A stretch of 53,788 nucleotides of DNA. Source: Bacteroidales bacterium (lineage in GTDB: Bacteria > Bacteroidota > Bacteroidia > Bacteroidales > UBA932). The stretch's first letter is position 1, and each line of letters opens with the position of its first letter. This document shows positions 25,645 through 33,870 of the stretch, in pieces. The DNA lies in the NCBI GenBank assembly GCA_004554455.1, contig SFMG01000010.1:1-53788 (forward strand). The letters are read 5' to 3'. A model generated the notes under the pieces. That model saw nothing but the letters and a program-made list of their open reading frames with translations. It searched no databases and was not told where the DNA came from. Made by a program: the position numbers and the translations under genes.

Positions 25645-27087
25645 TCACTTGGCTCTCAGGCCGAAGAGGACGTATAGTATAGGGAAAATCTCAAGCCTGC
25701 CCAGGAGCATTTCTAAGCTGAGACTGATCTTCAGAATGGATGGGAGATGGGCATAGTTGCCCATCGAGCCGACTTCTCCGAAGCCCGGGCCTACGTTGCC
25801 CATGCAGGAAATGGAGGCGGTGATGGCTGTCGTCGGGTCGAGACCGAAGGCGGCGTTGAGTATGGCACCGACCACGATGATGAAAAGGTAGCACACTATG
25901 AAGATCAGGGCGTAATTCACCTGCTCGGAGCTCTTGAGCATGCCGTCAATGCGTATGCTGTTGACACTGCGCGGGTTGTAAAGGCTTCTTATCTTGTACT
26001 GCAGTCCCTTGAAGGCAAGTATGCCGCGGTCGATTTTCATGCCGCCGGAGGTCGAGCCGGAGCAGCCGCAGAAGAAAGAGCAGCAAAGCAGTACGACGAT
26101 GCACAGCGGTGGCCACAGAGTGGTGTCGGCAGTGGCGAATCCCGTGGTCGTACTGATGGAGATAGTCTGGAAACAGGCTAGGCGCAGGGCCTCCGGGAAG
26201 CGGTGACCGTCAAAGCAGAGCGATATGCAGATCAGCAGACTTGCAAGGACGAAGAAAGCGAGGTAGGCCCTCGGGATCTCGTCGCGCAGCAGACGGCTGT
26301 GGTTGCCTTTTGTGAAAGAGAGGAAGATCAGACTCAGGTTCATTCCGGCAAGGAGCATTGTCACTGTGAGCACCACCTCCGCCGCCGGATTCTGGAAACT
26401 GGCTATGCTGGCGTTGCGATTGCCGAATCCGCAGGTCGAGCAGGCCGACATTGCGTGGGAGATGGCATCGAACCAGCTGAGACCGCATATCCTCAGGGCT
26501 ATGCTCGACAAGACGGTTAGGCCGGCATAAACTATTATGATTCGGTAGGCGAAAAGACCGCTTTTCCAGTGCACGTTCTCTCGGGCGATTCCGGATATCT
26601 CAGTGTTGGAAAGCATCGAACGGCTTCCGTCTGCATTCGGCACCAACAGGGAGAATACGGTTATGATGCCGACTCCGCCTACCCAGGCCGTTGAGACGCG
26701 CCAGAACAGGATGCCCTTGGGCAGGCACTCGATATCGGAAAGTATGGATGCGCCCGTGGTGGTGAATCCCGATACGCTCTCGAAAAAAGCATTCACAGGG
26801 GTGAACTGCCCGCCGTACATTATGTAAGGCAGCATTCCGAAAAGGCAGCCCAGCACCCAGGAACCGACCACTATCCAGTAGCCCTCCTTCTGGCTTATGC
26901 GGGGCTCTCCCTTCACGAAAATCAGAGGGAAGCTGCCGAACAGGGCAGTGACAAAGGCCGAGAAGAAGAGAGGCACACTGCTCCCTTCGTTGTCCATTGT
27001 CAGCGAGACGATGCCGGAAACAGCCATAAGTGCGGCCACCATCAGCATCGAAAGTCCTATGTATCTGTGGATTATCTTGAATCTCAT
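25645..27087 (-). CDS. trkH: TrkH-family potassium uptake channel subunit
   Basis: 480 residues, about ten hydrophobic segments. The selectivity-filter motifs of the Trk/Ktr family are visible (SGFTTTGASIL, STCGFGNRNAS, STTTGFATAD, CMGNVGPGFG), as is AWVGGVGIITVFSLL. TrkH moves K+ under control of a cytoplasmic TrkA ring; no trkA lies in the window. The ATG overlaps the stop of the upstream CarboxypepD-reg gene by 4 nt, so it is the last gene of a three-gene operon. Confidence 0.93.
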   Translation of the reverse strand: MRFKIIHRYIGLSMLMVAALMAVSGIVSLTMDNEGSSVPLFFSAFVTALFGSFPLIFVKGEPRISQKEGYWIVVGSWVLGCLFGMLPYIMYGGQFTPVNAFFESVSGFTTTGASILSDIECLPKGILFWRVSTAWVGGVGIITVFSLLVPNADGSRSMLSNTEISGIARENVHWKSGLFAYRIIIVYAGLTVLSSIALRICGLSWFDAISHAMSACSTCGFGNRNASIASFQNPAAEVVLTVTMLLAGMNLSLIFLSFTKGNHSRLLRDEIPRAYLAFFVLASLLICISLCFDGHRFPEALRLACFQTISISTTTGFATADTTLWPPLCIVVLLCCSFFCGCSGSTSGGMKIDRGILAFKGLQYKIRSLYNPRSVNSIRIDGMLKSSEQVNYALIFIVCYLFIIVVGAILNAAFGLDPTTAITASISCMGNVGPGFGEVGSMGNYAHLPSILKISLSLEMLLGRLEIFPILYVLFGLRAK

Positions 27088-28256
27088 TTCCCTATGGAGC
27101 TATATCTTACATTGTATCCGACCGAGATATACGGGTTGAAGTCGTGTCCCATATTGTCTTCGAGTACCTTGATTGCCCTTTCTCTCGTGGCTTTGCTGAA
27201 ATTGTCCATTTTCTTGACTTCCTCTATCAGGGCAGGAATGTCTTCGGCCCTGACCATAGATATGTTCGGCTTTATCACGAAACTTATGGGCATATACACT
27301 CCGTTGCCCACGTTCCTGGATTCGCAGCGCATGACCTCTCCCTCCTGACTGTGAATCTGGAGCTTCAGTATGCCCCAGTCTTCCTCGACTATGTGCAGGG
27401 TAGCGCTGACCTTCATCCTGCGGTTGGACCAGGTGACCACATCCACAAGCTTGTCCCCGTATTCGTAGGTGCCGGTCAGGCGGAACTTGTGCTTTTTCGA
27501 GAACTTCTGGCCCCAGTCCGTGCTCTCTCCGTAGAGCATATCGAAGAGGTCTATCATCTCGAACAGGGACATCACGTTTTTCTTGACATTCTCCGGCAGG
27601 GGCGGATTCTGGCGTACCAGCCGGTGCGCGAAATCCAGGGCCTTGCCATCCCTGACCTGCCGGGACAGTTTCACGCTTGCGCTCAGGTCATCGTGTTTCA
27701 GGCAATAGCGCACGAGCGGTCCATATCCCTGCAGGGCCACTGCAAAGCGAGCCAGACCGACCAGCCCCTTCGGCAGCACGCTTGAAACGAGGGGTATCTG
27801 GTGTGTGGCCACATCGTATTCTATCTCAGCCCTGTAGTTTAGCTGCTTCTTACGGTTTTCCTTGGCGCTTTCCCAGACTTTGGAAAGCACGAACTGGGCC
27901 GGGTCCATTCCGTTCGGTGTCACGTATGCCGCAGTGAGCATAAGCGCCTGGGGCTCCATCACCACATCCCCTATGTTGTATTCCCCGGAAGGAAGATTGA
28001 TTTCCCTGAATACCGTGGTATATCCTATGCGGGAGAATTCCAGCTGCAATTTCGCTTCGCCCGAAGGCAGGTGGAGGCAGAAGCGGCCGTCCTCGTCGCT
28101 GAGGGTCCCGGTCCCGTACTCCTTGCAATATATCATTACAAAGTCCCCGGCAACGATGCAGCTGTCCCTGAGCAGCACCCGTCCGCTTATGTCGCGGGCC
28201 GGAGCGGCTGTCCAGGCAAAGAGCAGCGCAAGCAGTGCGGGAATCAGTCTTTTCAT
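27084..28256 (-). CDS. Secreted CarboxypepD-reg-like domain protein
   Basis: 390 residues. Signal peptide 1-20 (LIPALLALLFAWTAAPA). CarboxypepD-reg-like domain ~22-105 (ISGRVLLRDSCIVAGDFVMIYCKEYG...FSRIGYTTVFREINL). The rest is a beta-rich domain typical of Bacteroidota envelope proteins that carry this N-terminal domain without a TonB barrel. Function unknown. Four-nt overlaps with both the CDF transporter upstream and TrkH downstream show an operon; why an envelope protein sits between two ion transporters is not clear. Confidence 0.75.
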   Translation of the reverse strand: MKRLIPALLALLFAWTAAPARDISGRVLLRDSCIVAGDFVMIYCKEYGTGTLSDEDGRFCLHLPSGEAKLQLEFSRIGYTTVFREINLPSGEYNIGDVVMEPQALMLTAAYVTPNGMDPAQFVLSKVWESAKENRKKQLNYRAEIEYDVATHQIPLVSSVLPKGLVGLARFAVALQGYGPLVRYCLKHDDLSASVKLSRQVRDGKALDFAHRLVRQNPPLPENVKKNVMSLFEMIDLFDMLYGESTDWGQKFSKKHKFRLTGTYEYGDKLVDVVTWSNRRMKVSATLHIVEEDWGILKLQIHSQEGEVMRCESRNVGNGVYMPISFVIKPNISMVRAEDIPALIEEVKKMDNFSKATRERAIKVLEDNMGHDFNPYISVGYNVRYSSIGK

Positions 28257-29140
28257 TTCTTTACGGGTTCCAGATGTATCATTATATGAGTTTCAGGCCC
28301 GAACTCTTTTCTCAGCCTGTGCTCCACATTGGAGCAGTGGGCGTGAGCTTCCTCGAGTGAGGACTCTCCCGGCAGTCTGAGATGCATTTCGATGGCTATG
28401 CGGTTGCCCAGCTTGCGGGTGCGCAGATTGTGTATGTCGCTAACCTCCGCTTCCTGCAGGGTGATACGGCGTATCTTGTCCTCGGTCTCGGCAGGAAGGC
28501 TCTTCTCCAGAAGCTCACCCATAGATTCGCCGATAAGCTTGAAGGAGGTAATCACTATGAAAATGCTGACTATGACTGCGGCGACAGGGTCGAGTATGGC
28601 CCATTTGCTGCCCAGCAGTATGGCTCCGCCTATGCCGATGGCAGTGCCTATGGAAGAGAGTGCGTCGCTCCTGTGATGCCAGGCATTTGCCTCCACCGCA
28701 GCCGAAGCGACCTCCCTGCCCACCTTGCGGGTGATTCTGAAGACCACTTCCTTGGACACGATGCTCAGCAGAGCCGCCGCCAGGGCAATCCAGCCGGGAC
28801 TTGGCAGTTCTCCGCCGCCGGCCACCAGGATTATTTTGTGGATGGCGTCCTTGCCTATCATCACTCCCACGCACAGCAGGGCTATGCCTATTACTGCGGT
28901 TGCAAGGGTTTCATATTTCCCGTGTCCGTAATCGTGGTCCTCATCCTGTGGCTTGGAGCTGATTTTCACGAAAACGAGTACGACGATGTCGGTCAGGAAG
29001 TCGCTGAGCGAATGGACCGCGTCCGCAATCATAGCGGATGAGTGGCCCAGGATACCGGCAATGAATTTGAATGCGAGAAGCATCACGTTCACGATGCTTC
29101 CCATCAGGGTTACCTTGTATATTTTCTTCTCTCTTTCCAT
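28253..29140 (-). CDS. Cation diffusion facilitator (CDF) metal efflux transporter
   Basis: 295 residues. Six transmembrane segments. The metal-site pairs of CDF proteins are present: DAVHSLSD (helix 2), DEDHDYGHGKYE (loop) and HHRSDALSS (helix 5). The cytoplasmic C-terminal ferredoxin-like domain (~205-290) ends with a HIMIHLEP strand. CDF proteins export Zn2+, Fe2+, Mn2+ or similar in exchange for protons; HxxxD in helices 2 and 5 does not settle which. First gene of the operon with the CarboxypepD-reg protein and TrkH. Confidence 0.93.
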   Translation of the reverse strand: MEREKKIYKVTLMGSIVNVMLLAFKFIAGILGHSSAMIADAVHSLSDFLTDIVVLVFVKISSKPQDEDHDYGHGKYETLATAVIGIALLCVGVMIGKDAIHKIILVAGGGELPSPGWIALAAALLSIVSKEVVFRITRKVGREVASAAVEANAWHHRSDALSSIGTAIGIGGAILLGSKWAILDPVAAVIVSIFIVITSFKLIGESMGELLEKSLPAETEDKIRRITLQEAEVSDIHNLRTRKLGNRIAIEMHLRLPGESSLEEAHAHCSNVEHRLRKEFGPETHIMIHLEPVKK

Positions 29141-29160
29141 TTCAGTGCAATTGCAAACTT

Positions 29161-29168
29161 CAAAGGTA
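29161..29168 (-). promoter_or_regulatory. -7 box for the CDF-TrkH operon
   Basis: On the minus strand TACCTTTG matches TAnnTTTG, 20 nt upstream of the CDF ATG. I see no clear TTTG partner at -33. Confidence 0.5.
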
Positions 29169-29196
29169 TAAATATTTTCTGATTCGCTCTTTTCAC

Positions 29197-29204
29197 TATC
29201 TTTG
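29197..29204 (+). promoter_or_regulatory. -7 box directly upstream of the EFR1 gene
   Basis: TATCTTTG matches TAnnTTTG and ends only 6 nt before the ATG at 29211, so the mRNA would be leaderless or nearly so. TTTT at 29175-29178 is a weak -33 element. Confidence 0.5.
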
Positions 29205-29210
29205 TCCGAT

Positions 29211-29972
29211 ATGATATTCTACTATTCAGGCTGTGGGAACAGCCGCCACATAGCCCTTGGGCTTGCAAACAAGCTGGGAGAACGCCTGGTCTTCATACCG
29301 GATGCCCTTCGCAGCTCTTCCTTCAGCTATGAACTCGCTCCGGGGGAAAGGCTGGGTTTTGTCTGGCCGGTCTATTGCTGGGCTCCTCCAAAGCTCGTTC
29401 TGGACTTCGTATCCCGTCTGGAACTCTCCGGAAAGCCCTCCTTCTGTTTCTTCGTTGCGACCTGCGGGGACACAGCCGGCGAGAGCGAGGCCATATTCCG
29501 CAAGGCTCTGGCTCGAAAGGGACTGCAGCTCGACTCTGCCTGGTGCCTGATAATGCCCGAGACTTACGTGAATATCAAGTCCATGGGTCTGGACACTCCC
29601 GAGGGCGCCCGTGAGAAGATACGTCGCGCCGATGCGGCCCTGCCGGACATCGCGAAGTCGATAGCGGCCGGGGAAAGGCGCTCCGAACTCCCGATCGGTT
29701 CTTCGCCCCGCTTCAAGAGCTACATAGTCAGGCCGCTCTTCTACGCCTTCCTTGTAAAGGACAAGTACTTCCATGTCAGTGACGCCTGCACTTCCTGCGG
29801 CCTCTGCGCCAAGCTCTGCCCCCTGCAGAACATAAGTATGGTGCAGGGCCGTCCGAAATGGAACGGCAACTGCACCACCTGCAATTCCTGCTATCATCAC
29901 TGCCCTGTGAATGCCATCAGCTTCGGCAAGGCCACGGAGGGCAAGGGACAGTATTATTTCGGCAAGAGATAA
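29211..29972 (+). CDS. EFR1-type protein: flavodoxin-like domain plus two 4Fe-4S clusters
   Basis: 253 residues from ATG 29211 (an upstream TTG lies inside the -7 box and can be dismissed). The N-terminus MIFYYSGCGNSRHIA is the FMN-phosphate loop of flavodoxin-like EFR1 proteins, and VWPVYCWAPP is the second FMN loop. Two ferredoxin motifs, CTSCGLCAKLC and CTTCNSCYHHC, each followed by CP, bind two 4Fe-4S clusters at ~190-235. Cytoplasmic electron transfer is the likely role; the partner is unknown. Its stop codon touches that of the convergent fusion gene. Confidence 0.9.
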   Translation: MIFYYSGCGNSRHIALGLANKLGERLVFIPDALRSSSFSYELAPGERLGFVWPVYCWAPPKLVLDFVSRLELSGKPSFCFFVATCGDTAGESEAIFRKALARKGLQLDSAWCLIMPETYVNIKSMGLDTPEGAREKIRRADAALPDIAKSIAAGERRSELPIGSSPRFKSYIVRPLFYAFLVKDKYFHVSDACTSCGLCAKLCPLQNISMVQGRPKWNGNCTTCNSCYHHCPVNAISFGKATEGKGQYYFGKR

Positions 29973-32057
29973 TCAGACTGAGAGTATGGAAAGTGTCTCC
30001 AGGCACATACGCCCGTTGTGATAAGGACATTTCCAGAAACCGGCCCTGTCGTCATCGAGATTGATTTCGCCGTTTTCCCTAACTGACCAGTACCACTCTC
30101 CGTCAGGGGCGAGGAGATTCTCCTTTATGAAGTCCCAGCAGTCGGCTGCGGCTTCCAGCCAGCGGGAATCCGAACTTTCGCGCCACTGCCACAGGCAGCC
30201 CACGACGGCCTCGGCCTGCACCCACCAGTGACGGTCTCCGTCCCTCTCTCCGCTCTCCGGGTCGTATTCGTAAATCATTCCCTTTCCCTTGGTCCAGCCT
30301 TCCATTCCGGCGCGGGCCATCTTTGCGCAGGCCTCCCTGACCCTGGCCTCCAGCTCCCTGTCTCCGAGCACTTCCGCGGCCTCGGCGAGCAGCCAGGAAC
30401 ATTCAATGTCGTGTCCGTAGGAAACCGTGCTGCAGCTCGGCGTCCAGTCTTCCGCAAAGAAGAGGGCCAGATGCCCGTCCTCCTGCATTATCCTCTCCAG
30501 GAAAATCAGGATCAGTTCCCTGAGATTTTCGGCCAGCCCCTCATCTTTCCACACCCTGTAGAGCCCCGTATATGCCTCGAGTATGTGGAGATGGGTGTTC
30601 ATCGTGAGCTTGTCGTTGCGGTCCTTTTCGGACAGGCGCATATCCTCTATTGGACGCCAGTCGCGCGTGCAGGCCTCTGTCCATCCTCCCAGCGAGCGGT
30701 CGTGGCTGTGTTCTTCAATGCAGCGGTAGAGCGCGCAGGCCTCGTCGAGCACCGCAGGGTTGCCGCAGTGGTCGTACATCTGCGCGAGGGCATATACTGT
30801 GAAGGCAATTGAGTAGAACTGCTTCTTGTCTTCCAGCACCCGGTTCCGGGCATCGAGACTCCAGTAACTGCCTCCGAACTCCCTGTCTATGAAGTGTTTG
30901 CGTATGACGTCAAGCGCCCTGTCCGCCATCGCTCCGCTGTCGAAGCCGGCCTTTGCAGCAGCTGCCGCGGTCCAGAGTATCCTTGCATTCAATATGCCTC
31001 CCTTAGGGCTGTCAGGCAGAGCGTTGCCGCGTCCGTCGATGCGTCCTATGAAGCTGCCGTCGCCGTCCGCCATGCGCTTCTCCCAGAAGGGGAGTATATC
31101 GTCGCGCATTTCCTTCTCCATTTCGCGGCGCAGGCGTTCGGCTATGATATTGTCGGCTATGCCTCGCACAAGCTTGTCGAGAGCGTCGCAGCCTGCCCAG
31201 GCTATATGAGGGGAGAGCAGCAGCCTTTCCGGACGTCTGCAGTGCAGCAGGGGATTGTCCGCAGGCAGGGGCTCGGCGGTGAATACGTCCACTGCGGCCC
31301 CGTATATGCGTCCTTCTCCGACGGCCTCGGAAAGGGCGGCCTCGTCGATTATGCCTCCGCGCGCCATATTCATCAATATGGCCTCCGGCTTCATCAGCCC
31401 CAGTTCCCTGCGTCCTATGAGATTGCGGGTACGCGCGTTCAGGGGGCAGTGCACGCTGACCACGTCGCTGCGGGAGAGCAGCTCGTCCAGGCCGACGCAA
31501 GGGTAGTCGCTGCTATGCGCGGTACCGGAGGTCGAGTACCATATCACTTTCATCCCGAAGGCCTCTGCGACCTTCGCGACACGGCTGCCTATATTCCCGA
31601 GACCTATGATGCCTATGGTCCTGCCGGCGAGCATGCGGAAAGGCGAGGAGACCTCGGTGAAGAGGCCGCTGCGGCTGTAGTCCCCGCTCTTGACATAGCT
31701 GTCGAAACGGCTGCTGTCGCATACCAGTCTGAGCAGCTGGGTGAAAGTTATCTGCACCACCGAGTCCGTCGAGTAGCCGGCTACGTTGCGCACCGTCACT
31801 CCTCTGCGCCGCGCAGCTTCCAGGTCTATGTTGTTCACTCCAGTAGCCGCTTCGCAGAGCAGCTGCAGCTTCGGAGCCCGGGACAGCAGTTCGTCGGTGA
31901 CTTTGATCTTGTTGACAATCAGCACTTCGGCATCCGCTACCCGCTCCAGCGCCTCTTCAGGAGTGGAGTTCTGCCAGCATTGCAGTTCGCCGAGGCGGGC
32001 AATGGGCTCGAGGGATGTGGCGCCGAGCGTGGCGGCATCGAGGAATACGATTTTCAT
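29973..32057 (-). CDS. Fusion: D-2-hydroxyacid dehydrogenase + AGE/cellobiose 2-epimerase
   Basis: 694 residues in one uninterrupted frame. Residues 1-308 are a complete D-2-hydroxyacid dehydrogenase: NAD loop GLGNIG (152-157), catalytic Arg233 (NMARGG), Glu262 (AEPLP) and His284 (SPHIAW). Residues ~311-694 are a complete N-acylglucosamine/cellobiose 2-epimerase (alpha6/alpha6 barrel): Arg359 (LNARILW), His489/His491 (MNTHLH), His549 (SYGHDIE), His610 (DRHWW), His680 (PYHNGR). The last dehydrogenase helix runs into the first epimerase helix with no linker. Dehydrogenases of this type reduce 2-keto acids with NAD(P)H; AGE enzymes epimerise sugars at C2. The ATG lies 1 nt after the SulP stop. 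Substrates unknown. Confidence 0.93.
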   Translation of the reverse strand: MKIVFLDAATLGATSLEPIARLGELQCWQNSTPEEALERVADAEVLIVNKIKVTDELLSRAPKLQLLCEAATGVNNIDLEAARRRGVTVRNVAGYSTDSVVQITFTQLLRLVCDSSRFDSYVKSGDYSRSGLFTEVSSPFRMLAGRTIGIIGLGNIGSRVAKVAEAFGMKVIWYSTSGTAHSSDYPCVGLDELLSRSDVVSVHCPLNARTRNLIGRRELGLMKPEAILMNMARGGIIDEAALSEAVGEGRIYGAAVDVFTAEPLPADNPLLHCRRPERLLLSPHIAWAGCDALDKLVRGIADNIIAERLRREMEKEMRDDILPFWEKRMADGDGSFIGRIDGRGNALPDSPKGGILNARILWTAAAAAKAGFDSGAMADRALDVIRKHFIDREFGGSYWSLDARNRVLEDKKQFYSIAFTVYALAQMYDHCGNPAVLDEACALYRCIEEHSHDRSLGGWTEACTRDWRPIEDMRLSEKDRNDKLTMNTHLHILEAYTGLYRVWKDEGLAENLRELILIFLERIMQEDGHLALFFAEDWTPSCSTVSYGHDIECSWLLAEAAEVLGDRELEARVREACAKMARAGMEGWTKGKGMIYEYDPESGERDGDRHWWVQAEAVVGCLWQWRESSDSRWLEAAADCWDFIKENLLAPDGEWYWSVRENGEINLDDDRAGFWKCPYHNGRMCLETLSILSV

Positions 32058-32058
32058 A

Positions 32059-33786
32059 TCACTGGTTTGCTTTTGTTTCGGCGGCCTTTGCGTCAGCATA
32101 TTCGTTGGCGCATTTCAAGGCCGGGATTATGTTGTCGAATATGTTTTCCCTGCCGAGTTCCCTGTCCACTCCGAATTTCTCCAGGGTGGCCAGCACCTCA
32201 GGACGCACGCCGGAGAGTATCACGCGAAGGCCTCTCTTGCGGGCCATGTCGCAGAGGTTTCTCAGGTTCTTCACTCCGGTGGAGTCGATGAATGGAACCT
32301 TCCTCATCCTTATGATGCGGCAGCAGGTCTTTTTGGACCCCTTGTGGAAATCCTCCTCCCTGGCTGCGAGGCCGAAGAAGTAAGGACCGTTGATTTCGTA
32401 TATTTCTATGCCCTTGTGTATGTCCAGGCGTTCTATGTCGTCGGAAGCGGCGATTTCGTCGTCCTCGCTGGCGGCGATGCTGGCCTCGTCGATAACGCGT
32501 ATGGACGAGGTCTGCATGGTACGTCTGACGAAGAGCACGATGGCGAGCAGTATGCCTACCTCTATGGCCACGGTCAGATCGACAACGACGGTGAGGAAGA
32601 AGGTCAGCAGGAGCACGGCGATGTCGCTCTTCTCACCCTTGAGCAGGTACTTGAAGGAACGCCATTCGCTCATGTTGTAGGCCACGACTATCAGTATGGC
32701 GGCCAGGCAGCCCAGCGGGACGTATATGACGTATGGCATAAGGAAGAGGAATATGAGCAGCAGCACCACTGAGTGCACGAGTCCGGCGACAGAGGTCCGG
32801 GCTCCGTTGTTGATGCTGGCCATGGTCCTGGCGAGGGCTCCGGTGGAAGGTATGCCTCCGAAGAGAGGGGTGACTATGTTGGCCATGCCCTGGGCTATGA
32901 GCTCGGTGTTGGAATCGTGCTGCTTGCCGGTGACGCCGTCGGCTACCATAGCGGCCAGCAGCGACTCTATGGCGCAGAGGAAGGCGATGGTGAGGGCCGG
33001 AGACACGAGATCCTTGATGGTATTGAGATCGAATTCCGGCATACTCGGCTTCGGCAGGCTCATTCCGCTGCCCAGTTCAGGGAACTTCGAGCCAATGGTG
33101 GCGAACTCGATGCCGGCGAAACGGCTAAGCAGCAGAGATGCAGCGGTGCCGACTATTATGGCTATGAGCGCTCCGGGCACTTTTTTGGTCACGTACTTGT
33201 TCCACAGTATGATGGTGAGCAGGCAGACTGCGCTGAGGGCGGTCTCGGCCCAGTCAATGCTTCCCAGATTGCTGAAGTAGCATATCCATTCCTGGATGAA
33301 GCCGGCCGGGACATCGAGATCCGTCATTCCGAAGAAATCCTTCATCTGGGTGGAGAAGATGGTGAGGGCGATACCGCTGGTGAAGCCCACGACGATAGGG
33401 TAGGGGATGAATTTGAATACGGCACCCATACGGCAGAAGCCCATTATTATCAGCATTATGCCTGCCATAATCGTGGCTATCGTGAGCCCTGTCATTCCGT
33501 ATTGGGCTATTATGCCTGAGATTACCACGATGAAGGCACCGGTCGGTCCTCCTATCAGGAAGCGGGAGCCGCCGAATACCGCGATGATGAAACCGGCCAC
33601 TATCGCCGTGATGAGGCCTTGCTGGGGAGTTACGCCTGACGCTATGCCGAAGGCGATTGCGAGGGGGAGTGCGATGATTCCGACGATGATGCCGGCAATC
33701 AGGTCAGAGACGAATCTTTCTCTGCTGTAGCGCCCTTTTTTGAACAAATGGAAGAATTTAGGGCGGAATACCGTTGAATATTTCAT
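32059..33786 (-). CDS. SulP-family inorganic anion transporter with STAS domain
   Basis: 575 residues. The SulP membrane domain covers ~25-430 (FVSDLIAGIIVGIIALPLAIAFG; GGSRFLIGGPTGAF). A cytoplasmic STAS domain covers ~455-560 (YEINGPYFFGLA, FIDSTGVKNL, VILSGVRPEV). The SulP family carries sulfate, bicarbonate or C4-dicarboxylates; the sequence does not decide which. It is followed 1 nt later by the dehydrogenase-epimerase fusion, so the two are probably co-transcribed. Divergent from the LacI gene. Confidence 0.93.
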   Translation of the reverse strand: MKYSTVFRPKFFHLFKKGRYSRERFVSDLIAGIIVGIIALPLAIAFGIASGVTPQQGLITAIVAGFIIAVFGGSRFLIGGPTGAFIVVISGIIAQYGMTGLTIATIMAGIMLIIMGFCRMGAVFKFIPYPIVVGFTSGIALTIFSTQMKDFFGMTDLDVPAGFIQEWICYFSNLGSIDWAETALSAVCLLTIILWNKYVTKKVPGALIAIIVGTAASLLLSRFAGIEFATIGSKFPELGSGMSLPKPSMPEFDLNTIKDLVSPALTIAFLCAIESLLAAMVADGVTGKQHDSNTELIAQGMANIVTPLFGGIPSTGALARTMASINNGARTSVAGLVHSVVLLLIFLFLMPYVIYVPLGCLAAILIVVAYNMSEWRSFKYLLKGEKSDIAVLLLTFFLTVVVDLTVAIEVGILLAIVLFVRRTMQTSSIRVIDEASIAASEDDEIAASDDIERLDIHKGIEIYEINGPYFFGLAAREEDFHKGSKKTCCRIIRMRKVPFIDSTGVKNLRNLCDMARKRGLRVILSGVRPEVLATLEKFGVDRELGRENIFDNIIPALKCANEYADAKAAETKANQ

Positions 33787-33806
33787 AAGCTTTCTCTAAA
33801 ATCGCG

Positions 33807-33814
33807 CAAAAATA
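33807..33814 (-). promoter_or_regulatory. -7 box of the SulP promoter
   Basis: On the minus strand TATTTTTG matches TAnnTTTG, with a 20-nt leader to the ATG at 33786. A clear -33 TTTG is not seen. Confidence 0.45.
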
Positions 33815-33870
33815 AATAAATTTGTGCATAACGCGAAAGACCTCCGTCCCATTCACATTATTTTGCTTAA

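Noticed and set aside
31100..31160. Frameshift or misassembly as the cause of the dehydrogenase-epimerase fusion
   Set aside because: The frame is continuous, both domains are complete, and no leftover stop or start signal is visible at the joint; only reads could exclude an error fully.
30894..32291. 465-codon open frame on the plus strand
   Set aside because: Antisense to the dehydrogenase-epimerase fusion, whose catalytic motifs are clear.
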